Notes: generated by a model from the letters alone, not told the origin. Counted from the stretch's first letter, positions 48,694-57,083 are shown. The stretch: 57,804 nucleotides of DNA from a virus (IMGVR_UViG_3300020467_000005:1-57804), one strand, 5' to 3'. Program-made: numbers and translations.

Positions 48694-50790
48694 TTAGAAA
48701 CAGGATTCGCTGACTGGATACTCGAAAGTATCACTTGGATAATCGATAATATTTATCCCACTTGTGTCACCGTAATTATAACCATTAAAGTTATTCGGAT
48801 CGAAGGTAGGGATTGACACATCGTTGATTGTGTAGTCAATTGGATTGACTTGTGGGTTAAAGATTGTAGGATCTACGCCAGGTGGTACTGAAATTGATCC
48901 ACCAGCAGGTAAAACCTGAATAGGTAACCTTGTAGTGCCATCTGGGGTTCCTTGTATCGCTACGGGACCAACACAGACTTGACCAGTGCCATAATTGACA
49001 CTTCCTACTGAAGGATTAAGAGTTAATTCAGTTTCATCCCTTACAGTAACGAGAATTAGGTTCCCACGACCATCATCTCTTATATTTACAGGCACCAAGA
49101 CTTGATTGGTAGTACTTGTGCTAATTCCAGGTGTTGAAACCTGTGCAGACGTAGATCCATCACTTAAAGTAAGATTTACAAGATCTTCTGTATATCCAGT
49201 GGCATAAAATGTCCCAGATTTGACTACAGAGAAGGATGGTTTACATTTTCCACCAGTTCCGTTGTCATCATCGTCTGGAGTGCCAGAATAACCTGATGGA
49301 TCATAAAGTGGGTTACCAAAATCTAAACATTGTGTGAAAACTTGCCCAAAAGCAAATTTATCAAGATTTTGACCCAAAGTCATTTGAGTTACGTTACCAG
49401 AAATGGCATTATCAGCATTATCAATCATTGCACCGAATTTAGATCCGTCTATACGGTTTCCAAACCTGTTTGTGGCACCATTTTTGTTAAATGCGTCAAT
49501 TCCTTGTAAAATCTTAGTTCCAAGTTGTGCACCAGTCAAAGCAGTGTCATTTCCATTGTAATAAACGTAAGATTTCGGTAAAACATAGAAAATAGTTGGG
49601 TCAATGATGACTGGCTCAATAGAAGCGATGGAATACTTCAGTAAATCCTTCTTAATCTTCTGTTTTGTAGTCGCATTGAGCTTAGTTCCTGTTTTTGGTC
49701 TAATTGCAACGTAAACTTTTCCATAAATCGGTGGATTTAACTTCTCACCACCAAATGCAGTCACTGATGCTGCTTGAGGGTAGATTTCAGAGACAATATG
49801 CTCAAAATCATTCTCTGTAACTGCCCTATTTTGGGTTGCATACGCTCTAGGTGCTCTAAACTTGACTGAAAGTGATGTTTCACGATCTTCACCGTCTTGA
49901 GCAGCGTCTTTAGTGGTCAAACTAATGGCATTTGGACTTACAACACGTAAATCACTGTCAACTACGTTACCAATGAAGTTAAAACCCCTCGCACCGTTAG
50001 CTTCAACCCCATCTGTAGAGACATATGAGATAGTAATGTATTCTCCATCGATTAATTTACGTCCAATTGACCCATCTCCGAAAACAAGACGGTATCTCAT
50101 GTCATCAGTCTCTTCCAAATAGTAAATTCTGGAAGTTCCATCAGCATTTGTGACATTTGTAGCAGGACTATAGGTATCTGTCTCTGAAGATTGCTCAGTT
50201 GGAGAAATATCCACTGTCAAAAGACCTGTATCAACCTTTTCATCAGGAATAATGAAGTCCTGACGCTTTGTATAGTCAACTGTGTAGTTATAAGTGAGTA
50301 AATTACCTTGATATACTAGTACATTATCAAAAGTTGCTAATCCTGTGCCACTATCTACAGGCACTTGGATGTCTTGAGTCAATGCAAAGGTATAAGAATC
50401 GAAATCATTGTCTGCAACAAAGACATCACCCTTCCTTAGAGTGGCAAATTCGGGATAACTAGTCCCACTTAGTCCAACACTAGTCTGTGCAAGGAGTTTC
50501 ACACATGCCCTAGGTGCTTTAATTGACCTTGGAGTATAATTTAACTGCTTTGCGAGTCTTACAATGTTATCTCTAACCGTTGCAGTCTCTAAAAATGCTT
50601 CGTTTAACGCCATGTTAGCGTTAAATGCTGTGTAATACGTGTTATAAGCAAGTATGTCGATCAAATAAGATGCAGAACTACCCTCAAAATCGTAATCAGT
50701 AAACTCTTTTCTAGTTCTGAGGTACGATCTGATGGATTCTTTGATCTCAAAGAAGTCTAGCGACGTTAATTGCGATGGAATGGCTGCCAT
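48694..50790 (-). CDS. 6: Baseplate wedge subunit gp6-like (698 aa)
   Basis: T4 gp6 forms the inner ring that connects the wedges of the baseplate and belongs to the baseplate J family. The N-terminus (DFFEIKESIRSYLRTRKEF, DILAYNTYYTAFNANMALNE, then TVRDNIVRLAKQLNYTPRS) is a textbook gp6 pattern, and residues about 295-350 (FRAPRAYATQNRAVTENDFE, VTAFGGEKL) continue the family signature. The length is close to T4 gp6 (660 aa). The C-terminal 200 residues are Pro/Asp/Gly-rich. The ATG follows the gp25 stop codon with a one-base gap (gp25 stop 50792-50794, ATG at 50790), the standard gp25-gp6 arrangement. Confidence 0.95.
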   Translation of the reverse strand: MAAIPSQLTSLDFFEIKESIRSYLRTRKEFTDYDFEGSSASYLIDILAYNTYYTAFNANMALNEAFLETATVRDNIVRLAKQLNYTPRSIKAPRACVKLLAQTSVGLSGTSYPEFATLRKGDVFVADNDFDSYTFALTQDIQVPVDSGTGLATFDNVLVYQGNLLTYNYTVDYTKRQDFIIPDEKVDTGLLTVDISPTEQSSETDTYSPATNVTNADGTSRIYYLEETDDMRYRLVFGDGSIGRKLIDGEYITISYVSTDGVEANGARGFNFIGNVVDSDLRVVSPNAISLTTKDAAQDGEDRETSLSVKFRAPRAYATQNRAVTENDFEHIVSEIYPQAASVTAFGGEKLNPPIYGKVYVAIRPKTGTKLNATTKQKIKKDLLKYSIASIEPVIIDPTIFYVLPKSYVYYNGNDTALTGAQLGTKILQGIDAFNKNGATNRFGNRIDGSKFGAMIDNADNAISGNVTQMTLGQNLDKFAFGQVFTQCLDFGNPLYDPSGYSGTPDDDDNGTGGKCKPSFSVVKSGTFYATGYTEDLVNLTLSDGSTSAQVSTPGISTSTTNQVLVPVNIRDDGRGNLILVTVRDETELTLNPSVGSVNYGTGQVCVGPVAIQGTPDGTTRLPIQVLPAGGSISVPPGVDPTIFNPQVNPIDYTINDVSIPTFDPNNFNGYNYGDTSGINIIDYPSDTFEYPVSESCF
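48750..48757 (-). promoter_or_regulatory. Possible late promoter inside the 3' end of gp6, GATAAATA
   Basis: The minus strand reads GGGATAAATATTATCG, 7 of 8 matches to TATAAATA, 62 nt upstream of the giant-gene ATG. Being inside coding sequence it could be chance, but it would give the giant gene its own late transcript. Confidence 0.35.
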
Positions 50791-50791
50791 T

Positions 50792-51205
50792 TTATGCCTT
50801 TTCTAGTAGAAAATCGATATTTTGTACTTCTTGTTGACCAACAATAGTGTAATCTATCGAAATATGGACTGAATTTATATCAGATTCATCACGAAGTCCG
50901 ACTCCAGTGCATCTAACACGTGGTTCTAGTCGTTTAATGACGTTGAATATCTCACTTTTTATGGTATCAACTGCGAATGGATCCCATGGTTCAAACAAAA
51001 GCATCTTAACTCTTGACCCAATCGAAGGTTGAAAGGGTCTTTCACCGAACATAGTTAAAATGAGGTTACGAACAGATTGCTTTATAGCATTCTCATTCTT
51101 AACCACACCAAAATCTCCAGTAGAAGGGTTAGCATTAAACGAAATTGCTAGGTCTTTAAACCCTCTACTGACATATTTCTCAGATCTGAACCTATAAGCA
51201 GGCAT
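50792..51205 (-). CDS. 25: Baseplate wedge subunit gp25-like (137 aa)
   Basis: gp25 is the small wedge protein at the sheath-baseplate contact, of the GPW/gp25 family shared with contractile injection systems. Visible signatures are DLAISFNANPSTGDFGVVKN, then NLILTMFGERPFQPSIGSRV near residues 47-66, and the FEPWDPFAVDTIKSEI block. The length equals that of T4 gp25 (132 aa) within a few residues. An AAAAGG ribosome site lies 9 nt before ATG 51205, and an exact TATAAATA octamer lies 39 nt upstream, so gp25 opens a late transcript that continues into gp6. Confidence 0.96.
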   Translation of the reverse strand: MPAYRFRSEKYVSRGFKDLAISFNANPSTGDFGVVKNENAIKQSVRNLILTMFGERPFQPSIGSRVKMLLFEPWDPFAVDTIKSEIFNVIKRLEPRVRCTGVGLRDESDINSVHISIDYTIVGQQEVQNIDFLLEKA

Positions 51206-51244
51206 TCTTGTCTACCTTTTCAAGATATTTAGCGTTATATCTTT

Positions 51245-51252
51245 TATTTATA
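51245..51252 (-). promoter_or_regulatory. Perfect T4-type late promoter octamer, TATAAATA
   Basis: The minus strand reads CTATAAATAAAAG in the gap between the 45-aa gene and gp25. A start about 10 nt downstream gives a leader of about 30 nt that contains the gp25 ribosome site. This is the best-placed late promoter in the window and should feed gp25, gp6 and perhaps the giant gene. Confidence 0.85.
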
Positions 51253-51263
51253 GGGTTTCCCGA

Positions 51264-51401
51264 CTATTTTCCTTGACCCCTATACTTCTTCCTTGCTCCG
51301 TTACGTGAAGTAGCACTCAATTTAGTGTTTTTTGAGTTTCCTTGCCTTGATTTCTTTGCTGGAGGAGACTGATAACCACCGTCTGAGGTATATAATGCCA
51401 T
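51264..51401 (-). CDS. Small very basic peptide (45 aa)
   Basis: ATG 51401 to TAG 51264 encodes a 45-residue peptide that begins MALYTSDGGYQSPPAKKSRQ and ends ARKKYRGQGK. It contains many Lys and Arg and only one acidic residue. It fits exactly between the PAAR gene and the gp25 promoter. I recall similar basic peptides (YxSDGxxQxxP ... KKYRGQG) at this place in T4-like cyanophages, but cannot verify it. No Shine-Dalgarno is visible. It may be a small virion or nucleic-acid-binding component; function is unknown. Confidence 0.75.
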   Translation of the reverse strand: MALYTSDGGYQSPPAKKSRQGNSKNTKLSATSRNGARKKYRGQGK

Positions 51402-51418
51402 TTTTATTAGCTAAACTA

Positions 51419-51952
51419 CTATGATGATAGCACAGTTGCATGCCCCCAGGCAACCACAGATGAACAAGGGTAACTAAATCCTGAAAAACCAACACCTAAA
51501 GGGTCTAGGATACGAGCAATTGGTAATTTCAAAGCAAATACTGTTAAAGTTGTTGCCATAAGAATCCTAGTATGTCCTACACCACCTCCATCTTCGATTG
51601 TAAGGGTGCTACAAGGGATAGGAGTAGGGGTTGGACACATTGCTTTACCACAAGGACACATATAAACAACAATATTAGTACATACCGCTATATGTGGAGT
51701 GAAGGTATCCCCATGTAACATGATAGGAATACGATTTACTAGCACAGTTGCCCTATAGGGAGTAACAGGGAATATAGGAATTAGGGGTTGAGGGGGCCAC
51801 CAACACGTATATTCCTTAATGGTTATGCTGTAGGGGATTGGAGGGGTGCCACACGCTTGTACAGAGTGGATAGTGGATGGTATGCACAATCCATGACCAC
51901 TACAAGGTAGTCCGTTTAGAGATGATACTGGTAATAGTGCTCCAAATGCCAT
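51419..51952 (-). CDS. PAAR-like tail spike tip protein (177 aa)
   Basis: PAAR proteins cap the central spike of contractile tails with a metal-bound cone (T4 gp5.4 is one). Here LPCSGHGLCIPST near residues 15-27, the block ATVLVNRIPIMLHGDTFTPH near residues 68-87, and GGGVGHTRI near residues 123-131 fit the PAAR pattern of VxVNGxPxxRxGD and Cys/His metal ligands. Cys is abundant, as in CPCGKAMC. The length is greater than a minimal PAAR domain (about 95 aa), so extra segments are present. The start codon overlaps the stop of the 1232-aa gene by one base (TAATG) and is preceded by AGAGG, a good ribosome site, so translation is probably coupled. Confidence 0.75.
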   Translation of the reverse strand: MAFGALLPVSSLNGLPCSGHGLCIPSTIHSVQACGTPPIPYSITIKEYTCWWPPQPLIPIFPVTPYRATVLVNRIPIMLHGDTFTPHIAVCTNIVVYMCPCGKAMCPTPTPIPCSTLTIEDGGGVGHTRILMATTLTVFALKLPIARILDPLGVGFSGFSYPCSSVVAWGHATVLSS

Positions 51953-54900
51953 TATAACCTCTTAGGGAAAATTATATCATTAAGTGTTTCACCGTCAGTC
52001 CATGCATTATCTTCACTACATTCATCAAAGTATGGGTTACCATAATTCCTCAATGCTCTTCCTAGTGCTATCACACCACCAGACAGATAATTCCTAACTG
52101 CCATAATACCATTATAAGATCCCATATTCATTCTGGCATTTGCACCAGAACCAGTTATTCTCTGTGGGTTAATAGCAATAGAAGCATCCATACATTTATC
52201 TAATGCAGCACAGGAATCATACAATTCACTAGTACCACAGAATGTTGATCCTGATTGTCCATTACCATTAGCATCATAACCACTATACACAGTGAGAGGT
52301 CCATCTGATGCATTAACATTCCGCACGTATGTATCCCAACACTCATTGGGTGGTACACCATTGGTACAACTTGCCACGGTTATAGCAGTATAATCTACAG
52401 AGTGCGGTGTACCAGCTGGGTCACCAGCAGTAGGATGACCTAACCATGTCTGCACTGCTGCATTACTACTGATATTACTACCTGCCCACATCTGCAATTG
52501 TTCCAGCTCTGTATAGTTAGATCTATTGTAGTCGTAAGTGTTTTCATCTAACCCCACAGGAACAAAGACCATGTTACCAGGATCTTGAGGATCTCTGTAA
52601 CATCTACCATCTATACTACTTCTCTTACACTTCCATGTTTTCTCTCCAGCATTAGTAGTTATGGGTCTCTTCGCTTGTAAGAAAGGCACTGGCATATTCT
52701 TAAGGAAGTCCATAAATGCTGGTCCCTGACTACCACCAACATATCCCTCTATCTCCATAGACACACGGAATGTTGCTTCCTTTTCCTTAGAAGCACAATA
52801 CTTATAGGGTAACCATCCGAATGCTTTACGCTCCCCATCCTCATTAGTATCCAAGTATGCACAAGGCATATCAAACCATCTAGTAATATTATACAGTTTT
52901 GGTTGTGCAACCTCTATACACTGCTTCTGTCCAAAAGGACCATATAAGTGAGACATGTTGGCACCAAAGGTATCTGCCTGATCCACACCCTGTAATGCGT
53001 ACCCTAGTGCACCATCTTGGAATTCAGTCACACCAGAGTCATTAGCAGTAACGTATTCTAAATTCTTTGCATCTGGCATACCTGCCTTCATATTGGCAGT
53101 ACCATTAACCTCAACACACTCTGCTGGTAGATTGAAGCAAAGTTTAGTTATGTCATCATCTATACCATCACCCGCTGCTCTGATGTAACTATCTGGGACT
53201 GTTACAGAAACCTGAGTAGCATTGTTACTTGGCATATCAGATGAGTGACTCATAGACTCCTTAACTATATCCCTAGTCATAGGATCCATATTGGAGGATA
53301 GAGGTTGCATGGAGTAATCATCCATAGTTGCCTCATCCCTCACACCATACACTACATCCCTCTTCTCAAAGGTATGATCCCATGCCTTATCCATATTCTC
53401 TGCGGCTTCCTCCATCTCCTTACCACCAGCTTGGAAGTTACCGTCCTTATCACGCACACCCTCATACTCTATTATCTCAGGATCTACTACATGCACTAAT
53501 ACAGTATTTGCCTGACTGTAACCCGCACCAGGATCTACGACACGCACTGCTCTGATAATACCCTCATCATCTAACTGTGATATCTCCACCTCTGCTCTCT
53601 TCAGTCTGTATACATCCTTATTCTTATCCTCTGCATCTACTGCCTCTGTAGAGGACTGCCACACCCTTGTATGTGACTTCATGTCCTGTGTAGACATAGA
53701 CTGGTCTTCCTTATCAGGGTCTGCTATTGCTTTCTCCGCATCAGGATCCATTCCTAACTTATCTGCCATGAAGTCTGCACTATCATTAGGGGAGAAGTCA
53801 TCCAGTCCTTGCGGATCCATCACCTGTATAGTCGGATTTACGTACCCTCTACCGCCATTGATAATAACAACTGCCTTAATTTCTCCGTCATCACCCACTA
53901 CTGCCTCTAATTTTGCCTCATCCATAGTGCGTCGTGGTATGAGTGCTTTAGGATCTATCTCTACTTTCCAGTAAGATATCTTCTTAGGGAATTCATAAGT
54001 CCCGCAGAATGCGGATTTATTAGGTATTCCATACCCAGCAAGCACTTCTACCTGACCACCGTCGGAAGAAGTGAAGTTTTGTTGATAAGAAAAGGTATTT
54101 GCAGTGCTATTTGCAGGACTATCCCACGTTAATTCCATTATTCCGCACTTAAGCTCATCACCAAAGTAATAAACAGACACTATATCCCAACCATTAATCT
54201 TCTCACCTGGACCATAGTCACCAGTTCGTGTTAAGTAACGGAAGAATATAATAGGAGTATCCGTATCTACAGTCCAGAATGATTCATTTACACCAGCACT
54301 ACTAGCATCATGGATGGATAGTTTAGTCTTAGTAGTATTCCACACATCTGAATTAATCTCATAGAAGTGAGAATGGTACGTCCATACTGGTTGACACTGT
54401 GGACAACCCTCTGGGTCAGTAGTATTAGGACAACACTTCGCATTACTAATGATATACTGTGAGGAGAATATAGGACCATTCCAAGGATAAGTCGTATCAT
54501 ACAGATAGAATACAAACTGAGAGTCATACATGTCCTCGAATCCAAGGAAACGAGGTACAGCACCCTTTACAGCACCACTCAGACCATATGACCACTCGAA
54601 TAGTGCTTCGTTATCTAATATGTCTACATTATCGGGCCATCCCCAACCATTAACATTAGGTGGACCTTCTACACTATTACCAGCAGAGTCACGCATCTGC
54701 CTATACATGAATTCAGACCATCCACCTGACCCAAATCCAGCTTCACCATAGGAGAATTGATCATCATCAGTGTAGTCATACCAACCACTCTTGTTAATAG
54801 ACTGTCCAGTAGGTCCAATCTTACCAATATCAAGGATGGTATCAGTTGGACTATCTAATGCACGTGTCTTAAATGCCCACCCTATAATACCCAAGTAAGA

Positions 54901-55650
54901 GTATTGCTTTCCTAATGCCTCTGCTGGTGGAATAGGACTATTGTCTGCTAAGTTTACTTCTCTAGCAGGGTCTATAGTATAGAAATGATCAGGGTCTGGA
55001 TGCAAATACTCATAGATGGGTGCTGGAACCTCACCAGCAGAGCAGTATGCAGCTGCTTCTGCCTCTGTAGCAAAGACATACCCTAGAGTGTCTACTTCCT
55101 TATATAAGTTTCTACCACAACCTACCCCATTTAATCCAGTAGGGACGTTTGTACCAGCACACAACTGTGTATCATCGGGCCAATGAGAATAATATGCTTT
55201 AAGGGGTATACTATTAGTTACCTGTGCAATCATAATATAGAAGACAGGTTTACCACTCCTAGGTTCAGGGTTATACCCAGAAGCAGCACGTTTCCAACTC
55301 TCGTTTTCGCAACCGAAGTCTCTCTTCATTAACTGAGGATCACGACTATACTTGTGATCATCCTTTGCTGCCCTATAAAACCTGTATATACCTACTCTTT
55401 CGTTTCCACTAGCATTTACATTAGTTGGCTCTTCATCACCAATGTAATGCACTACGTCCTTTCCCATAGGGAGACTACCAGGACCACCATCCTCAAAGGT
55501 AATAGCGTACGCCATACTAGTACCTACACCTGGATAGTCAGATGAAGTCCTGTAATTACCACTACTAGGTCTTTTAAAATTCTGATTGAAACCGCCACCC
55601 TTAATAGGATTGGGGTAGCTCCTACCAGTTTCCTGAATATAGGCTGGCAT
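51952..55650 (-). CDS. Large Cys-containing virion protein with DUF5648-like repeats (1232 aa)
   Basis: Residues about 86-105 (VGIYRFYRAAKDDHKYSRDP) and 209-227 (IYEYLHPDPDHFYTIDP), the latter followed by YSYLGIIGWAFKT, resemble the DUF5648 repeat, a short lectin-like unit with an aromatic-rich His-Phe-Tyr-Thr motif. A Cys cluster CCPNTTDPEGCPQC sits near residue 405. Glycine-rich beta modules (NGGRGYVNPTIQV, PGAGYSQANTVLV) recur in the middle, and a Cys-rich segment with WKCKRSSIDGRCYRDP lies near residue 1000. Its position directly upstream of the PAAR tip suggests a hub, spike or fibre component, but no T4 homologue is recognisable. Both ends overlap neighbours by one base (TAATG), indicating an operon. 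Confidence 0.82.
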   Translation of the reverse strand: MPAYIQETGRSYPNPIKGGGFNQNFKRPSSGNYRTSSDYPGVGTSMAYAITFEDGGPGSLPMGKDVVHYIGDEEPTNVNASGNERVGIYRFYRAAKDDHKYSRDPQLMKRDFGCENESWKRAASGYNPEPRSGKPVFYIMIAQVTNSIPLKAYYSHWPDDTQLCAGTNVPTGLNGVGCGRNLYKEVDTLGYVFATEAEAAAYCSAGEVPAPIYEYLHPDPDHFYTIDPAREVNLADNSPIPPAEALGKQYSYLGIIGWAFKTRALDSPTDTILDIGKIGPTGQSINKSGWYDYTDDDQFSYGEAGFGSGGWSEFMYRQMRDSAGNSVEGPPNVNGWGWPDNVDILDNEALFEWSYGLSGAVKGAVPRFLGFEDMYDSQFVFYLYDTTYPWNGPIFSSQYIISNAKCCPNTTDPEGCPQCQPVWTYHSHFYEINSDVWNTTKTKLSIHDASSAGVNESFWTVDTDTPIIFFRYLTRTGDYGPGEKINGWDIVSVYYFGDELKCGIMELTWDSPANSTANTFSYQQNFTSSDGGQVEVLAGYGIPNKSAFCGTYEFPKKISYWKVEIDPKALIPRRTMDEAKLEAVVGDDGEIKAVVIINGGRGYVNPTIQVMDPQGLDDFSPNDSADFMADKLGMDPDAEKAIADPDKEDQSMSTQDMKSHTRVWQSSTEAVDAEDKNKDVYRLKRAEVEISQLDDEGIIRAVRVVDPGAGYSQANTVLVHVVDPEIIEYEGVRDKDGNFQAGGKEMEEAAENMDKAWDHTFEKRDVVYGVRDEATMDDYSMQPLSSNMDPMTRDIVKESMSHSSDMPSNNATQVSVTVPDSYIRAAGDGIDDDITKLCFNLPAECVEVNGTANMKAGMPDAKNLEYVTANDSGVTEFQDGALGYALQGVDQADTFGANMSHLYGPFGQKQCIEVAQPKLYNITRWFDMPCAYLDTNEDGERKAFGWLPYKYCASKEKEATFRVSMEIEGYVGGSQGPAFMDFLKNMPVPFLQAKRPITTNAGEKTWKCKRSSIDGRCYRDPQDPGNMVFVPVGLDENTYDYNRSNYTELEQLQMWAGSNISSNAAVQTWLGHPTAGDPAGTPHSVDYTAITVASCTNGVPPNECWDTYVRNVNASDGPLTVYSGYDANGNGQSGSTFCGTSELYDSCAALDKCMDASIAINPQRITGSGANARMNMGSYNGIMAVRNYLSGGVIALGRALRNYGNPYFDECSEDNAWTDGETLNDIIFPKRL

Positions 55651-55919
55651 TAGTCACTTAATTTTTCCTCTATCTTATTTAGTCTGTTCTCTAGATGATT
55701 TAGCGTAGCAAACATAGTATCCAACAACTCCTTCATATTCAAGTAGGTTGGACTACCAGGAGGTTTATACTTTATCATATCAGCACCAGGAGGAGGTATT
55801 TTCATTAGTCCCCCTTCTACTTGCTCTAATCTTTTGGTAAGGTTTGTGATTGCCTCGCTAATTTTTTCAAATGTCCAAGCAAAGAATTCCTCATCACTAT
55901 TAAACTTTGGAGTTTCCAC
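55650..55919 (-). CDS. Small coiled-coil protein (89 aa), unknown function
   Basis: The frame runs from GTG 55919, the best candidate because the nearest upstream codons are ATC, GTC and a CTG, with a stop 9 codons before. No Shine-Dalgarno is visible. Residues 10-37 (FFAWTFEKISEAITNLTKRL and on) and 65-88 (TMFATLNHLENRLNKIEEKL) are amphipathic helices with coiled-coil spacing, separated by a proline-rich linker (IPPPGADMIKYKPPGSP). The stop overlaps the ATG of the 1232-aa gene (TAATG). A small adaptor of the adjacent virion protein is plausible but is only inferred from position. Confidence 0.75.
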   Translation of the reverse strand: METPKFNSDEEFFAWTFEKISEAITNLTKRLEQVEGGLMKIPPPGADMIKYKPPGSPTYLNMKELLDTMFATLNHLENRLNKIEEKLSD

Positions 55920-56011
55920 GACGATTTTTTCGATTTTTTTCAGACGCTAATTTTTTATCAAATTGATTAAGTTAATAATAACAAGTAGCGTTAAACATAT
56001 TTGATTATACC

Positions 56012-56209
56012 TCATTCTTCCACCTTATGCAATATGACTGATCCGTCAGTCTCTTCCTCATATTCTAGCATAGTACCTATATCCCAACCACACTCTCTCA
56101 TAACATCATCAGGTATGTGTATATAATTTTCACCATAATCATCTTCTTCTATTCTTAGTGTGAAACGTTTCATTTCATATTTAACTTGTATATCTGCTTT
56201 ATGTAGCAT
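56012..56209 (-). CDS. AbrB/MazE-like small protein (65 aa)
   Basis: ATG 56209 is preceded by GTGAGGGAAA, a Shine-Dalgarno with 5 nt spacing, so I prefer it over the internal ATG at residue 13. It overlaps the end of the peptidase gene by 11 nt. Residues 13-63 have a SpoVT/AbrB-like shape: a strand (KRFTLRIEEDDYGENYIHIP), a helix turn (DDVMRECGWDIGTMLEYE) and a final strand (GSVILHKVEE). Short proteins of this kind (IPDEVxxxLGWxxGDxLxW) are common in T4-like cyanophages; their role is not known. DNA binding is possible, and the strong acidity argues against a simple operator binder. Confidence 0.7.
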   Translation of the reverse strand: MLHKADIQVKYEMKRFTLRIEEDDYGENYIHIPDDVMRECGWDIGTMLEYEEETDGSVILHKVEE

Positions 56210-56675
56210 TTTCCCTCACTATACCTACACAACATTTGCGATAATGTACATCAAGCCTCACAATACATGAGTCTTCTTGCCATAACTGATGGAGCATGAA
56301 TCCATCACCTAGGTAAACTGCTCCATGATTGGGTGCTCTCTTGTTAAATTTCTCTACGTCTCCCATCTCTGTGTCATATACCTTAAACAGTAGAAGGTCT
56401 GACTTCTGTAAGATAGACATATCCCAGTCTACTCCCCATGTAGGTCTGTCTATCCAAACCCCATCCTCTTCACTCACAGCATCATCCATGAAGGATGTAT
56501 ATAATCCTGAGAAGTCCTTCAGTGACCTTCCTAGACGTGTCTGGGCATATTTCTGGACTATCTTATAGCAACCTGGATATCTCCTACCAGACCAAGGGAT
56601 CCCAATGAGGTCTGCGAATTCTTCCTCTAATTTCTCTAGGGCGATCTCTACTGGATTTTGATTAAACTCTGACAC
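56199..56675 (-). CDS. NlpC/P60-type cysteine peptidase (158 aa)
   Basis: Probably a peptidoglycan endopeptidase that cuts peptide stems. The catalytic signatures are visible: Cys36 in SGRRYPGCYKIVQKYA, at the usual start of the helix; KSDLLLFKV near residues 91-99 (the GDLLLF motif); His117 in NHGAVYLGDG; and His129 in MLHQLW, the third polar residue. The layout is that of the lambda K-like tail-tip family, and the length fits a single domain. The frame starts at GTG 56675 with no clear ribosome site; the first internal ATG (residue 63) would remove the catalytic Cys. It precedes virion genes, so a tail-associated cell-wall enzyme for DNA entry is plausible, but lysis or an assembly role cannot be excluded. 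Confidence 0.85.
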   Translation of the reverse strand: MSEFNQNPVEIALEKLEEEFADLIGIPWSGRRYPGCYKIVQKYAQTRLGRSLKDFSGLYTSFMDDAVSEEDGVWIDRPTWGVDWDMSILQKSDLLLFKVYDTEMGDVEKFNKRAPNHGAVYLGDGFMLHQLWQEDSCIVRLDVHYRKCCVGIVRENAT

Positions 56676-56900
56676 TGAAAAAACCTATGGGGGAATTTTT
56701 TATATGGGAAAATTTTTATATATTGCTCTCGATCCTATACTTTTGTAGGTTACACAAACTCGAAAACTTATTTACTGCTTATATAACATTTAGTGAATAT
56801 ACAGTTCTTGTTAATTAGTGCATGTACATGTATACACTAAATGTTAATTAGTGAGGTGATTATCCCCACTAATTGTTAATAACTGTGTGTCCCCTATGTG
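56676..56900. other. Non-coding stretch with inverted and direct repeats
   Basis: No convincing gene in this 225-bp gap. It is AT-rich. The sequence TTAATTAGTG occurs twice in direct orientation (56811-56820 and 56844-56853) and its core in inverted orientation (CACTAATT at 56867-56874), so AATTAGTG and CACTAATT can pair as an 8-bp stem. CATTTAGTG (56787-56795) and CACTAAATG (56835-56843) form another inverted pair, with the perfect palindrome CATGTACATG (56821-56830) between them. A transcription terminator, mRNA processing site or operator is possible; there is no U-run to prove termination. Confidence 0.5.
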
Positions 56901-57074
56901 TTAAGAATCGCTGCTAAATTGCGTTGCATCAAGTAATGCTAACTTCTCAGATTTGAATGGTCCGTTCTTACTATTACCTGGATAATCGTATGCCCAATAG
57001 TACTTTTTGCGTGTTTCCCATGTTTTAACATTAACAGGGGGATTAGTGCTAATTGTTGTTACTTTAGTAGACAT
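56901..57074 (-). CDS. Small hypothetical protein (57 aa)
   Basis: ATG 57074 to TAA 56901 encodes a 57-residue protein that contains TWETRKKYYWAYDYPGNSKN and GPFKSEKLALLDATQF. The aromatic-rich core and mixed charge look like a real small protein rather than a random frame. It starts 9 nt after the stop of the preceding 59-aa gene, consistent with one short operon from the promoter at 57286-57314. No Shine-Dalgarno is visible. Function unknown. Confidence 0.65.
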   Translation of the reverse strand: MSTKVTTISTNPPVNVKTWETRKKYYWAYDYPGNSKNGPFKSEKLALLDATQFSSDS

Positions 57075-57083
57075 GATTAGGGG

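Noticed and set aside
55920-56011. A hidden gene between the 89-aa and 65-aa genes
   Set aside because: Only 92 bp, AT-rich, with stops in all frames.
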